8,422 nucleotides of DNA from Methanobacteriota archaeon (lineage in GTDB: Archaea; Halobacteriota; Halobacteria; Halobacteriales; Halalkalicoccaceae). The position numbers and the translations under genes are program-made. Below are positions 1 to 5,055 of this stretch, piece after piece. Position 1 is the first letter of the stretch, and every line of letters begins with the position of its first letter. The notes beneath the pieces are model-generated. The model had not been told where the DNA came from. It did not search any database and saw only the letters and a list, made by a program, of their open reading frames with translations. The stretch is from contig JADFQH010000018.1 of assembly GCA_022561895.1 (NCBI GenBank), forward strand, positions 10,482 to 18,903. Direction: 5' to 3'.

Positions 1-231
1 GAGAAGGACCGCGAAGCCGATCCCGACCTGTCCCATCGTGTAGGGGCTTTGGGGTGCGGTCGTCCGCTCTGCGAGCGGGGTTTTCGTCTCGGTCTCTTTG
101 TCGGGTGAACTCACTCGCGCTTCCTGTGCGCCCGGATCCTCGTCGGTCATTCCGGTCGCCTCGTCGCCCGTGGCGTCGACTCGGTCCTCGGCTTCGGCTC
201 GCTCGTCGGGAACGTGGTCGTCGTTGCTCAT
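1..231 (-). CDS. Partial acidic protein with probable membrane segment, unknown function
   Basis: Only the first 77 codons are inside the window; the gene continues past the left edge. The ATG lies at 231-229. Residues 1-60 are hydrophilic, very rich in Asp and Glu, and low in complexity, as in a disordered haloarchaeal cytoplasmic tail. From about residue 62 the chain becomes hydrophobic (PYTMGQVGIGFAVLL) and appears to enter a transmembrane helix when the window ends. This gives a plan of an acidic N-terminal tail followed by at least one membrane segment. The gene is divergent from hisF with 82 nt between the starts. A TATA-like box sits about 28 nt upstream of the ATG, which supports this start and a leaderless transcript. 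I do not recognise the family with confidence and assign no function. Confidence 0.75.
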   Translation of the reverse strand, partial: MSNDDHVPDERAEAEDRVDATGDEATGMTDEDPGAQEARVSSPDKETETKTPLAERTTAPQSPYTMGQVGIGFAVLL

Positions 232-255
232 ACGCGATTTTGCGCCCGCCGCGGA

Positions 256-262
256 CTTAAAC
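256..262 (-). promoter_or_regulatory. TATA-like box for the leftward acidic-protein gene
   Basis: On the minus strand this reads GTTTAAG in an otherwise GC-rich 82-nt divergent spacer. Its centre is about 28 nt upstream of the ATG at 231, the spacing expected for a leaderless archaeal transcript. TTAA is self-complementary, so the same element might also serve hisF with a short leader. No better TATA box is visible nearer hisF. Confidence 0.5.
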
Positions 263-313
263 GCACCCATCCAGTCGAAACCCTCAACCCTCCTTCCGGC
301 GACTCTCAGATAG

Positions 314-1126
314 ATGCTGACCAAACGGATCATTCCCTGTATCGACGTGGATGTAGACGAGAACGGCGAGGCGGCCGTCTACACCGGCGTCAACTTCGAG
401 AACCTGAAGTACACCGGTGACCCCGTCGAGATGGCGAAAGCGTACAACGAATCGGGTGCCGACGAGTTCGTCTTCCTCGACATCACCGCCTCGGCGGAGG
501 GCCGAGAAACCATGCTCGATACCGTTTCCTCGGTTGCCGACGAGGTGTTCATCCCCCTGACGGTGGGCGGCGGGATCAGGGTGAAAGAAGACATCAAAGA
601 AACCCTCAGAGCGGGGGCCGATAAGGTCTCGATCAACACCGGCGCGCTCGAACGACCCGAACTCATCACCGAGGGCGCACGCGCCTTCGGCAGCCAGTGC
701 ATCGTCATCAGCGTCGACTCCAAACGCCGGTTCGACGAGCGGGGCGAGCATTACACGAAAATCGACGGCGAATCCTGCTGGTTCGAGTGCACCGTCAAGG
801 GCGGGCGCGAGGGCACCGGCATCGACGTGATCGAGTGGGCCGCCGAAGCCGAGAACCGGGGTGCGGGCGAGTTGTTCGTCAACTCGATCGATACCGATGG
901 CACAAAAGAAGGCTACGACGTTCCCGTCACAAAGGCGGTCTGTGAGTCCGTCTCCACACCCGTGATCGCCTCGTCGGGCTGTGGCGGTCCCGAGGACGCC
1001 TACGAGGTGTTCGAGGAAGCAAACGCCGACGCCGCGCTCGCGGCCTCGATTTTCCACTTCGGTGAATACTCCATCGAGGAGGTAAAGCAGTATCTCGATG
1101 ACCGAGAGGTTCCGGTTCGGTTCTGA
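314..1126 (+). CDS. hisF: Imidazole glycerol phosphate synthase cyclase subunit HisF
   Basis: HisF is the cyclase half of IGP synthase. With HisH-derived ammonia it converts PRFAR to imidazole glycerol phosphate and AICAR, the fifth step of histidine synthesis, in the cytoplasm. The 270-residue product spans a full TIM barrel, slightly longer than the usual ~250. Visible landmarks are the N-terminal RIIPCIDV with catalytic Asp11, GGGIR at 85-89, the second catalytic Asp135 in VISVDSK, NSIDTDGTKEGYD at 190-202, and the C-terminal AALAASIFHFGE. An acidic insert around residues 138-160 is consistent with a haloarchaeal version. The usual phosphate-binding ASGGAG reads ASSGCGG (219-225). No hisH or other his gene is nearby, so the pathway genes are scattered here. 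The first in-frame ATG matches the family N-terminus. Confidence 0.97.
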   Translation: MLTKRIIPCIDVDVDENGEAAVYTGVNFENLKYTGDPVEMAKAYNESGADEFVFLDITASAEGRETMLDTVSSVADEVFIPLTVGGGIRVKEDIKETLRAGADKVSINTGALERPELITEGARAFGSQCIVISVDSKRRFDERGEHYTKIDGESCWFECTVKGGREGTGIDVIEWAAEAENRGAGELFVNSIDTDGTKEGYDVPVTKAVCESVSTPVIASSGCGGPEDAYEVFEEANADAALAASIFHFGEYSIEEVKQYLDDREVPVRF

Positions 1127-1138
1127 CCGACCGTTTCT

Positions 1139-1148
1139 CGTTTTCCCC
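1139..1148 (+). terminator. Possible T-rich terminator after hisF
   Basis: Shortly after the hisF stop codon the plus strand carries a pyrimidine-rich stretch with a T4 run (CTCGTTTTCCCCTT) and no strong hairpin. Archaeal intrinsic termination often uses such T-tracts. The call rests on position and composition only. Confidence 0.3.
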
Positions 1149-1185
1149 TTCCTGTCTAGTAATCTCCCTATCTCTGTGACAAGAA

Positions 1186-1193
1186 TTATTAAA
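1186..1193 (+). promoter_or_regulatory. TATA box upstream of the 1216 fusion ORF
   Basis: TTATTAAA lies in a markedly AT-rich stretch (about 1181-1213). Its centre is about 26 nt before the GTG at 1216, so a leaderless transcript beginning at that GTG is predicted. An intact promoter here suggests the original oxidoreductase promoter was kept when the gene body was lost. Confidence 0.55.
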
Positions 1194-1215
1194 TTAGATT
1201 AGACATATAATAACC

Positions 1216-1560
1216 GTGCTACGGACAACAGCGAGAGACCCACTGGATGTGGCGGTCGTCGGGGCGGGACCGGCGGGGATCGGCGTCAGCGCGGCGCTCG
1301 CCGAACTCGATCTCGACGTATGGCTGTTCGATCGGGAGGCGGTCGGCGCGTCGTTTCGGGCATGGCCCGAGGAGATGGTCCTGACGGCCGTCTATCTCGC
1401 CGGGGTGTCGTTGCCGTGTCTCGTGACCGCGATGACCGTCGCCAGAGAAGTGTCGGTACGGTTCGTCGCGGGGATGCTCGCTCGGCAGTCGGCGGCCGCC
1501 TGTGTGGTCGCCGCGCTGCTCGCGCACGTCGGTCCGCTGTTCGGAGAATTGCTCGCCTGA
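1216..1560 (+). pseudogene. In-frame fusion remnant: oxidoreductase N-terminus joined to a membrane-transporter C-terminus
   Basis: This 114-codon reading frame begins with GTG; the next upstream in-frame codon of note is a TAG at 1195. Residues 11-54 form the first beta-alpha-beta unit of a Rossmann fold, with VAVVGAGPAG at 12-21 and the strand-2 end VWLFDRE at 35-41. GASFRAWPEEM (44-54) resembles the region after the GxGxxG motif in FAD/NAD(P)-dependent oxidoreductases, which normally run to 350 residues or more. After about residue 54 the sequence switches abruptly to hydrophobic helices, VYLAGVSLPCLVTAMTVARE at 59-78 and then a second helix to the stop. The PCxxT...RE pattern recalls the C-terminal nucleoside-recognition/gate segment of FeoB-like transporters. 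I infer that a deletion fused two genes, leaving a probably non-functional chimera that could still be expressed. The family of the second half is less sure than that of the first. Confidence 0.6.
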
Positions 1561-1561
1561 C

Positions 1562-1840
1562 TCAGGCCGCGGCGAAGGCGTCGCGGAACGAGTCGGTCGT
1601 GTTCTGGATCTCCGAAGCGGCAGCGGCGATCGCGTCGAGCGGGTCGATTCCTTCGGTCGTCACCGTCAGCACGGGATCGGTTTGACCGCCCGACTGCTCG
1701 GGATTTACGTCGTAGGTCGCGGCCATTACTCCCTCGGTTTCGAGCAACGCGCCCTTCAGAACGTTCATGAAGGTGTGGTCCTCGCCGGCGATCTCCAAAT
1801 CAAGTTCCTGATCCTCGCGCGAGAGTACACGTAGTTCCAT
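1562..1840 (-). CDS. rpoL: DNA-directed RNA polymerase subunit L (Rpo11)
   Basis: This encodes the small archaeal RNA polymerase subunit orthologous to eukaryotic Rpb11. It pairs with subunit D (Rpo3) as the counterpart of the bacterial alpha dimer and nucleates polymerase assembly. The 92-residue product matches the usual length. Visible family features are the N-terminal strand MELRVLSRE, the conserved GEDHTFMNVLKGALLE (19-34), and YDVNPEQ...DPVLTV around 43-60. A C-terminal amphipathic helix rich in Ala follows. I chose the ATG at 1840; an upstream in-frame start at 1900 would add 20 basic residues unlike the family. The stop is separated by one base from the stop of the opposing fusion remnant, and no other transcription genes are adjacent. 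Confidence 0.95.
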   Translation of the reverse strand: MELRVLSREDQELDLEIAGEDHTFMNVLKGALLETEGVMAATYDVNPEQSGGQTDPVLTVTTEGIDPLDAIAAAASEIQNTTDSFRDAFAAA

Positions 1841-1864
1841 GGTGCTCGGTTGGTGTGTGGCGCG

Positions 1865-1874
1865 TTTCAATTTT
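1865..1874 (-). promoter_or_regulatory. Weak TATA-like element for rpoL
   Basis: On the minus strand this reads AAAATTGAAA, centred about 30 nt upstream of the rpoL ATG at 1840, and it is the only AT-rich block in that interval. The spacing fits a nearly leaderless transcript. The element overlaps the stop codon of the doubtful small ORF at 1867-2112. Confidence 0.4.
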
Positions 1875-2112
1875 GCGATAGCGCGGGGAGTCCGTTCCAC
1901 AAACGCGCGCTGTGCGCCTCGCTCCCCTCGCCCTCATCCACGAATTCGTTTCCTGAGTGCTGGCCGCGAAACGAGATCACCGCACCGCAGACCGTAACAT
2001 GGGTTGGGGTTTCGTGGCTCTGTCGAAACGTCTGTAACACATCGAAAAACGGGGTGACAGCGGCATTGATCCCGTCGTGCTGGTACACCGCCAGTCGTGA
2101 CCGATCGTCCAT
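1867..2112 (-). CDS. Doubtful small ORF, 81 residues, unknown
   Basis: This is the longest plausible coding frame in the otherwise unassigned 1841-2294 stretch, co-oriented with rpoL and ending just upstream of it. The predicted product starts MDDRSRLAVYQHDGINAAVTP and shows no domain I recognise. Its third-position GC bias is weaker than in neighbouring genes. The composition is less acidic than usual for a haloarchaeon, with no Lys, several His and many Ser/Gln. It may be a lineage-specific small gene, a decayed remnant or chance. An 11-bp dyad (AAACA-G-TGTTT, 2134-2144) lies about 27 nt before the ATG, where a promoter would be expected, but no convincing TATA box is seen. Confidence 0.3.
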   Translation of the reverse strand: MDDRSRLAVYQHDGINAAVTPFFDVLQTFRQSHETPTHVTVCGAVISFRGQHSGNEFVDEGEGSEAHSARLWNGLPALSQN

Positions 2113-2294
2113 CGGATCCGAATGTCGTCGCGTAAACAGTGTTTGACGACCAATAGCATGGCTGCCCAGCGTCCATACCCCGTTCTAAAAACGTAAAACA
2201 AGTATCCCTTATTGCGAAAAATCATTTCAGTAGGAATAAGGTTTCGACCGCAAGAAGCACAACTGTCAATCCATTCCACCACGTACCGGCTCCC
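2113..2294. other. Intergenic leader region upstream of the rhomboid gene
   Basis: No convincing gene is seen here. The right part is AT-rich relative to its surroundings, with A-runs at about 2187-2200 and 2216-2221 that could hold the rhomboid promoter. The rhomboid frame lacks any ATG or GTG from at least 2211 to 2295, so the transcript probably carries a leader rather than being leaderless. Two inverted repeats lie here, at 2134-2144 and 2207-2241. Confidence 0.5.
2207..2241. repeat. Inverted repeat CCTTATT / AATAAGG, 21-nt spacer
   Basis: Perfect 7-bp arms lie at 2207-2213 and 2235-2241, with half-site centres 28 bp apart, 54 nt upstream of the rhomboid start. It could be a bipartite operator, a weak hairpin in the leader, or chance in an AT-rich stretch. 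Confidence 0.4.
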
Positions 2295-3920
2295 ATGTCG
2301 GTCGTGGGCGATCCGGTCACACTCCTCTGGCAGTGCCTTCTCGTCGTCGCTGTCGCGCTTTCGGTCCGAGCGGTTTCCGGACTCGCCGATTCGAACCACC
2401 GGATCCGAGATGCGCTCACCGAACGGTTCTATCTCGGCGTTCCATGGGGGTCGTTGCTCGTTTTCGGGGGTGTACTCTCGGTGTATCTGTTCGTTCAGGG
2501 CGGTCTCTGGCAGCCCGACGAACCGCTCTCGATCCCGTTTTCGGCGTGGTCGTACTTCTACCCCCTTGGAGTGCTGCTCTCCAGTTTTTCCCACGCCAAC
2601 GCCTCTCACCTCGTCGGAAACCTCACCACTGCGCTCGTGTTCGCACCGCTCGCCGAGTATATCTGGGGACATCACTCGGCGGGCGAGCGCGCGCGCGACG
2701 ATCCTCGGGTACGGGCGTTCGTGCTCTTTCCACTCGGGGTCTTCGCCGTCGGAATCGTCATGAGCGTGTTCGAGTGGGGACCGGTCATCGGCTTTTCGGG
2801 CGTGGTGTTTGCCCTGATCGGGTTCGTTCTCGTTCGCTACCCGCTTCTGACGGTGATCGCCCTCTCGGCCAGAAGCGCGGTTCGCACCCTTTCGGACGCG
2901 CTTTCCGATCCCGTCTCCATCGTCGAGGTGACCGCAAGCGTTTCCCCGCCGTGGTGGTACGGGATCGCGGTACAGGGCCACGCGCTCGGGCTGTTCGTCG
3001 GCATTCTCCTCGGGACCGCCCTCCTTCGCCGCCGAGGGGTCGAGCCGGACCCGCTCAGGCTCTGGCTCGGAACGTTTCTCACCACGCTCTCGCTTTCGCT
3101 GTGGGCTATCTGGTGGGTCCGCGGCGCGGCGACGTACGTCCTCTATCAAGCCCTCGGGATCGTCCTCGTCCTCGCGCTCTCGCTTCTGGTGACCGCCGCA
3201 CTCACCGCAAGCGACCATCCCCTCGTTGGCGATCTGACCAGACGACAGGCGGCAACCGCAGCGCTCGTTGCCCCCCTCGTCGTCATGTGTCTCGTCGCCG
3301 TTCCGCTCAATCTCGCGGTCGTCGAGGACGAACCCCGCGACGCCGCCCTCGAGAGCGGGGATTACACCGTCTTCTACGCGGAGGATGTCGAAAACGAGAT
3401 GTTTTCCGTGGTCGAGATCGAGGCGTTCGGCGAGAGTACAAACGTAACCACGAGCGGCGTGATCGTCACGAGTCCCGAACGACACGTCTGGGGTCAGCAG
3501 ATCTCGGTCTCGGAGCTCGAAACCCACGGCGAAGCAACGATCAGAATCGGCGGGCTGACGTGGAGCGAGACCATCGACGCCGAGCGGGCGGGCTGGGAAG
3601 TGGGTGATGAACGGGTGTATGCGATCTGGTTCGAGAGCGCTGGCGAGCGAACTCATGCATACGATTCGGAACCCGAACGCACCGATGCGATCATCGACGG
3701 CCGGACGATCACGCTCGATGCCGAGGCGGGAACGTTCTTCATCGAAGTCGAAAACGAAATCGGGACTGAGCGCGGCGAGGTTCCAGAGGCGGGTGAAAAC
3801 GTCGAGATAGATGGGTTGGAGATCGAAAACGACGACGGGACGCTCATCGCAAACGACGGCGAGACAGCAGTTCCAGTAGCACAGGAAGAAACCTACGTCC
3901 CGCGCCAGGACGACCTGTAA
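2295..3920 (+). CDS. Rhomboid-family intramembrane serine protease with large C-terminal domain
   Basis: Rhomboids cut transmembrane substrates inside the membrane with a Ser-His dyad. In this 541-residue protein the active-site elements are visible in order. HxxxxHxxxN (His100, His105, Asn109) on the TM2-type helix supplies the oxyanion-hole side chains. GFSG at 166-169 gives the nucleophile Ser168. GHALGLFVG at 228-236 gives catalytic His229. Hydrophobic helices appear around 8-30, 52-70, 86-97, 105-122, 141-159, 164-190, 226-244, 257-275, 281-303 and 317-341. That is more than the six-helix core, so extra helices flank it on both sides. Residues 343-541 are hydrophilic, acidic and rich in Val/Thr/Ile/Glu, probably a beta-rich domain on one membrane face. 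Substrate is unknown. The ATG at 2295 is the first start in frame. The 3' end overlaps the convergent METTL5 gene by 28 bp. Catalytic residues look intact, so activity is likely. Confidence 0.9.
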   Translation: MSVVGDPVTLLWQCLLVVAVALSVRAVSGLADSNHRIRDALTERFYLGVPWGSLLVFGGVLSVYLFVQGGLWQPDEPLSIPFSAWSYFYPLGVLLSSFSHANASHLVGNLTTALVFAPLAEYIWGHHSAGERARDDPRVRAFVLFPLGVFAVGIVMSVFEWGPVIGFSGVVFALIGFVLVRYPLLTVIALSARSAVRTLSDALSDPVSIVEVTASVSPPWWYGIAVQGHALGLFVGILLGTALLRRRGVEPDPLRLWLGTFLTTLSLSLWAIWWVRGAATYVLYQALGIVLVLALSLLVTAALTASDHPLVGDLTRRQAATAALVAPLVVMCLVAVPLNLAVVEDEPRDAALESGDYTVFYAEDVENEMFSVVEIEAFGESTNVTTSGVIVTSPERHVWGQQISVSELETHGEATIRIGGLTWSETIDAERAGWEVGDERVYAIWFESAGERTHAYDSEPERTDAIIDGRTITLDAEAGTFFIEVENEIGTERGEVPEAGENVEIDGLEIENDDGTLIANDGETAVPVAQEETYVPRQDDL

Positions 3921-4516
3921 CACTCCGCGCGGATCGTTGCCCGCTCCTTTTTGTGAAACTCGAACTGGTTCGTGAGATCGAATGCGAGTTCGTACGCATG
4001 GGTTACCTCCCCACCGTGATCCCCGACGAACGACTCGACGAACTCGCGGCTCCCGGCGTTGTGGATCGAGTAGATCGTGTCCGCGATCTCGCTTGCGGCG
4101 TCGAGGAACCGCCGATCAGCGCCCCGGTTACCCCGCTGTGCACCGAACGGCGGGTTCATCAACACGGTCGCGTTCGAGAGGGAGATCGGCAGTCGTCCGC
4201 CATCCCCACACAGCCAATCGATTTTCATTGGGAGGCCGACCCGCTGTTCGTTCCTTCGAGCTTCTTCGAGCACGTTTCGATCCGAATCGAGAGCGATCAC
4301 TCGCTCGGCCCCCCTGAGTGCGGCCCCGATCGCGAGCACACCCGTACCGGTGCCGAGATCAACGACCACGGCATCGAGATCGCCCTGTAGATCCGCGAGA
4401 TGAACGAGTTGCGAAGCGATCTCGGCGGGCGTGGAGTACTGCTCTCGTTCCGCTTGTGGCTCTTCGAACCCCCGAACCCGAGACAGCCGTTTTTCGAGCG
4501 CCCGCTTTGTCTCCAT
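3893..4516 (-). CDS. METTL5-family RNA N6-adenine methyltransferase
   Basis: This is a class I SAM-dependent methyltransferase. The best-known relative, human METTL5, makes m6A in 18S rRNA, so an rRNA adenine role is inferred here rather than shown. The 207-residue protein has the full set of landmarks. A conserved N-terminal segment ends EQYSTPAEIA (25-34). Motif I is VVDLGTGTGVLAIGA (51-65). The acidic residue after strand 2 is in ALDSD (75-79). The catalytic NPPFG is at 121-125, and the C-terminal QFEFHKKER (184-192) is typical of the family. NPPF is the signature of amino-group methylation of adenine. The gene is the last of four leftward genes, 31 nt after the preceding stop codon, and has its own TATA box inside that gap. 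Its last 28 bp overlap the end of the rhomboid gene on the other strand. Confidence 0.92.
   Translation of the reverse strand: METKRALEKRLSRVRGFEEPQAEREQYSTPAEIASQLVHLADLQGDLDAVVVDLGTGTGVLAIGAALRGAERVIALDSDRNVLEEARRNEQRVGLPMKIDWLCGDGGRLPISLSNATVLMNPPFGAQRGNRGADRRFLDAASEIADTIYSIHNAGSREFVESFVGDHGGEVTHAYELAFDLTNQFEFHKKERATIRAECYRSSWRGT
3948..3952 (+). terminator. Possible T5 terminator after the rhomboid gene
   Basis: A T5 tract on the plus strand lies 28 nt after the rhomboid stop and inside the antisense METTL5 coding region. It is weak evidence for plus-strand termination, with no hairpin. Confidence 0.25.
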
Positions 4517-4542
4517 GCGAGAACGTGGCCCTCGACAACGAG

Positions 4543-4550
4543 AAATTTTA
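4543..4550 (-). promoter_or_regulatory. TATA box for the METTL5-family gene
   Basis: The minus strand reads TAAAATTT here, centred about 30 nt upstream of the ATG at 4516. It overlaps the TAA stop (4550-4548) of the upstream gene. The methyltransferase can therefore be transcribed independently even though the genes are close. Confidence 0.55.
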
Positions 4551-4937
4551 GGGTTCGAGCGCGAGCGGCCCGTCGAGTTCGAGGCTCACGCCCTCGCGCC
4601 GTGCGCGCTCGGCGCAGGCGGCGAGCGCGGGGCGGACTTTCCCCTCGTTCGTAACTTCGTCGAACGAAACGGTCAATGTCCCCGTTCCGAGAAACGAAGC
4701 GACCCGGATATGCTCTCGAATCCGTTCCGCTTCCTCCTGCGTCGAAAGCGAGCAGTCCGCCTCGAAACAGCTCTCGACGGTGAGGGCGGCGGGAACGAGC
4801 CGGTCTGCAGTCAATTTCGCCTTGAACTCGCGGAGATACTCGGGCGCGGTCGACTCCAGTGCGTCACCGTTCAGCCGGACTGGAGTGGTTTCCTCGGATC
4901 GACACGGCTCGACTGCGGAACGCTGTAGCGTGCTCAT
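4548..4937 (-). CDS. Small acidic protein of unknown function, 129 residues
   Basis: I do not recognise a named family. Third-position GC bias and acidic composition match the neighbouring real genes, so it is very likely coding. There are no membrane segments or signal peptide. A flexible N-terminus (1-25) is followed by what look like alternating strands and helices: LVPAALTVESCF (47-58), a helix over TQEEAERIREHIRVASFLG (66-84), the strand TLTVSFDEV (87-95), a helix VRPALAACAERARREG (101-116) and the strand VSLELDG (117-123). Cysteines at 12, 57, 62 and 108 include a C-x4-C pair. I chose ATG 4937 over the in-frame GTG at 4946 because the TATA box sits about 25 nt before 4937, too close for the GTG. 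It lies between the actin homologue and the METTL5 homologue, all leftward. Confidence 0.8.
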   Translation of the reverse strand: MSTLQRSAVEPCRSEETTPVRLNGDALESTAPEYLREFKAKLTADRLVPAALTVESCFEADCSLSTQEEAERIREHIRVASFLGTGTLTVSFDEVTNEGKVRPALAACAERARREGVSLELDGPLALEP

Positions 4938-4958
4938 CTCGAACACTCATACACAGTG

Positions 4959-4964
4959 GATATA
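4959..4964 (-). promoter_or_regulatory. TATA box for the 129-residue protein gene
   Basis: The minus strand reads TATATC, centred about 25 nt upstream of ATG 4937. This favours that ATG over the GTG at 4946 and predicts a leaderless transcript. Confidence 0.6.
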
Positions 4965-4977
4965 CAAAAGCTTTTGT
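4964..4977. repeat. Perfect 14-bp palindrome ACAAAAGCTTTTGT next to a TATA box
   Basis: The sequence equals its own reverse complement over 14 bp. It abuts the upstream side of the TATA box for the 129-residue protein, where TFB contacts the BRE. A DNA-binding regulator site is plausible; a chance AT-rich palindrome is the alternative. Confidence 0.5.
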
Positions 4978-5034
4978 GAATGCACAGTAGTAATTACACG
5001 TTCGAGGGAAACGGCGCTCGCGGTTCGTTGTGCG

Positions 5035-5040
5035 CAAAAA
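5035..5040 (-). terminator. Probable T-tract terminator of the actin-homologue gene
   Basis: The minus strand reads CGTTTTTGCG about 15-20 nt after the TAG stop at 5058-5056. A T5 run in GC-rich DNA soon after a stop fits archaeal intrinsic termination and would separate this gene from the next, which has its own promoter. Confidence 0.4.
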
Positions 5041-5055
5041 CGAGTGGTGCGAGAG

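Noticed and set aside
284..1057. A 257-codon minus-strand frame opposite hisF
   Set aside because: It is an antisense shadow of an unambiguous HisF frame with no recognisable family.
2386..2410. tRNA T-arm-like GGTTCGAATC on the minus strand
   Set aside because: The flanking bases do not form a 5-bp T-stem, no acceptor or anticodon arms surround it, and it lies inside the rhomboid coding sequence.
1977..3923. A 648-codon open frame on the minus strand opposite the rhomboid gene
   Set aside because: It is very Arg/Asp/His-rich with no domain. It is the mirror of a GC-rich, GC3-biased coding gene whose rhomboid motifs are unmistakable, and such antisense frames are a codon-bias artefact.
4938..4946. 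GTG start at 4946 for the 129-residue protein
   Set aside because: It is only about 16 nt from the TATA box, closer than the usual 25-30 nt; ATG 4937 fits.
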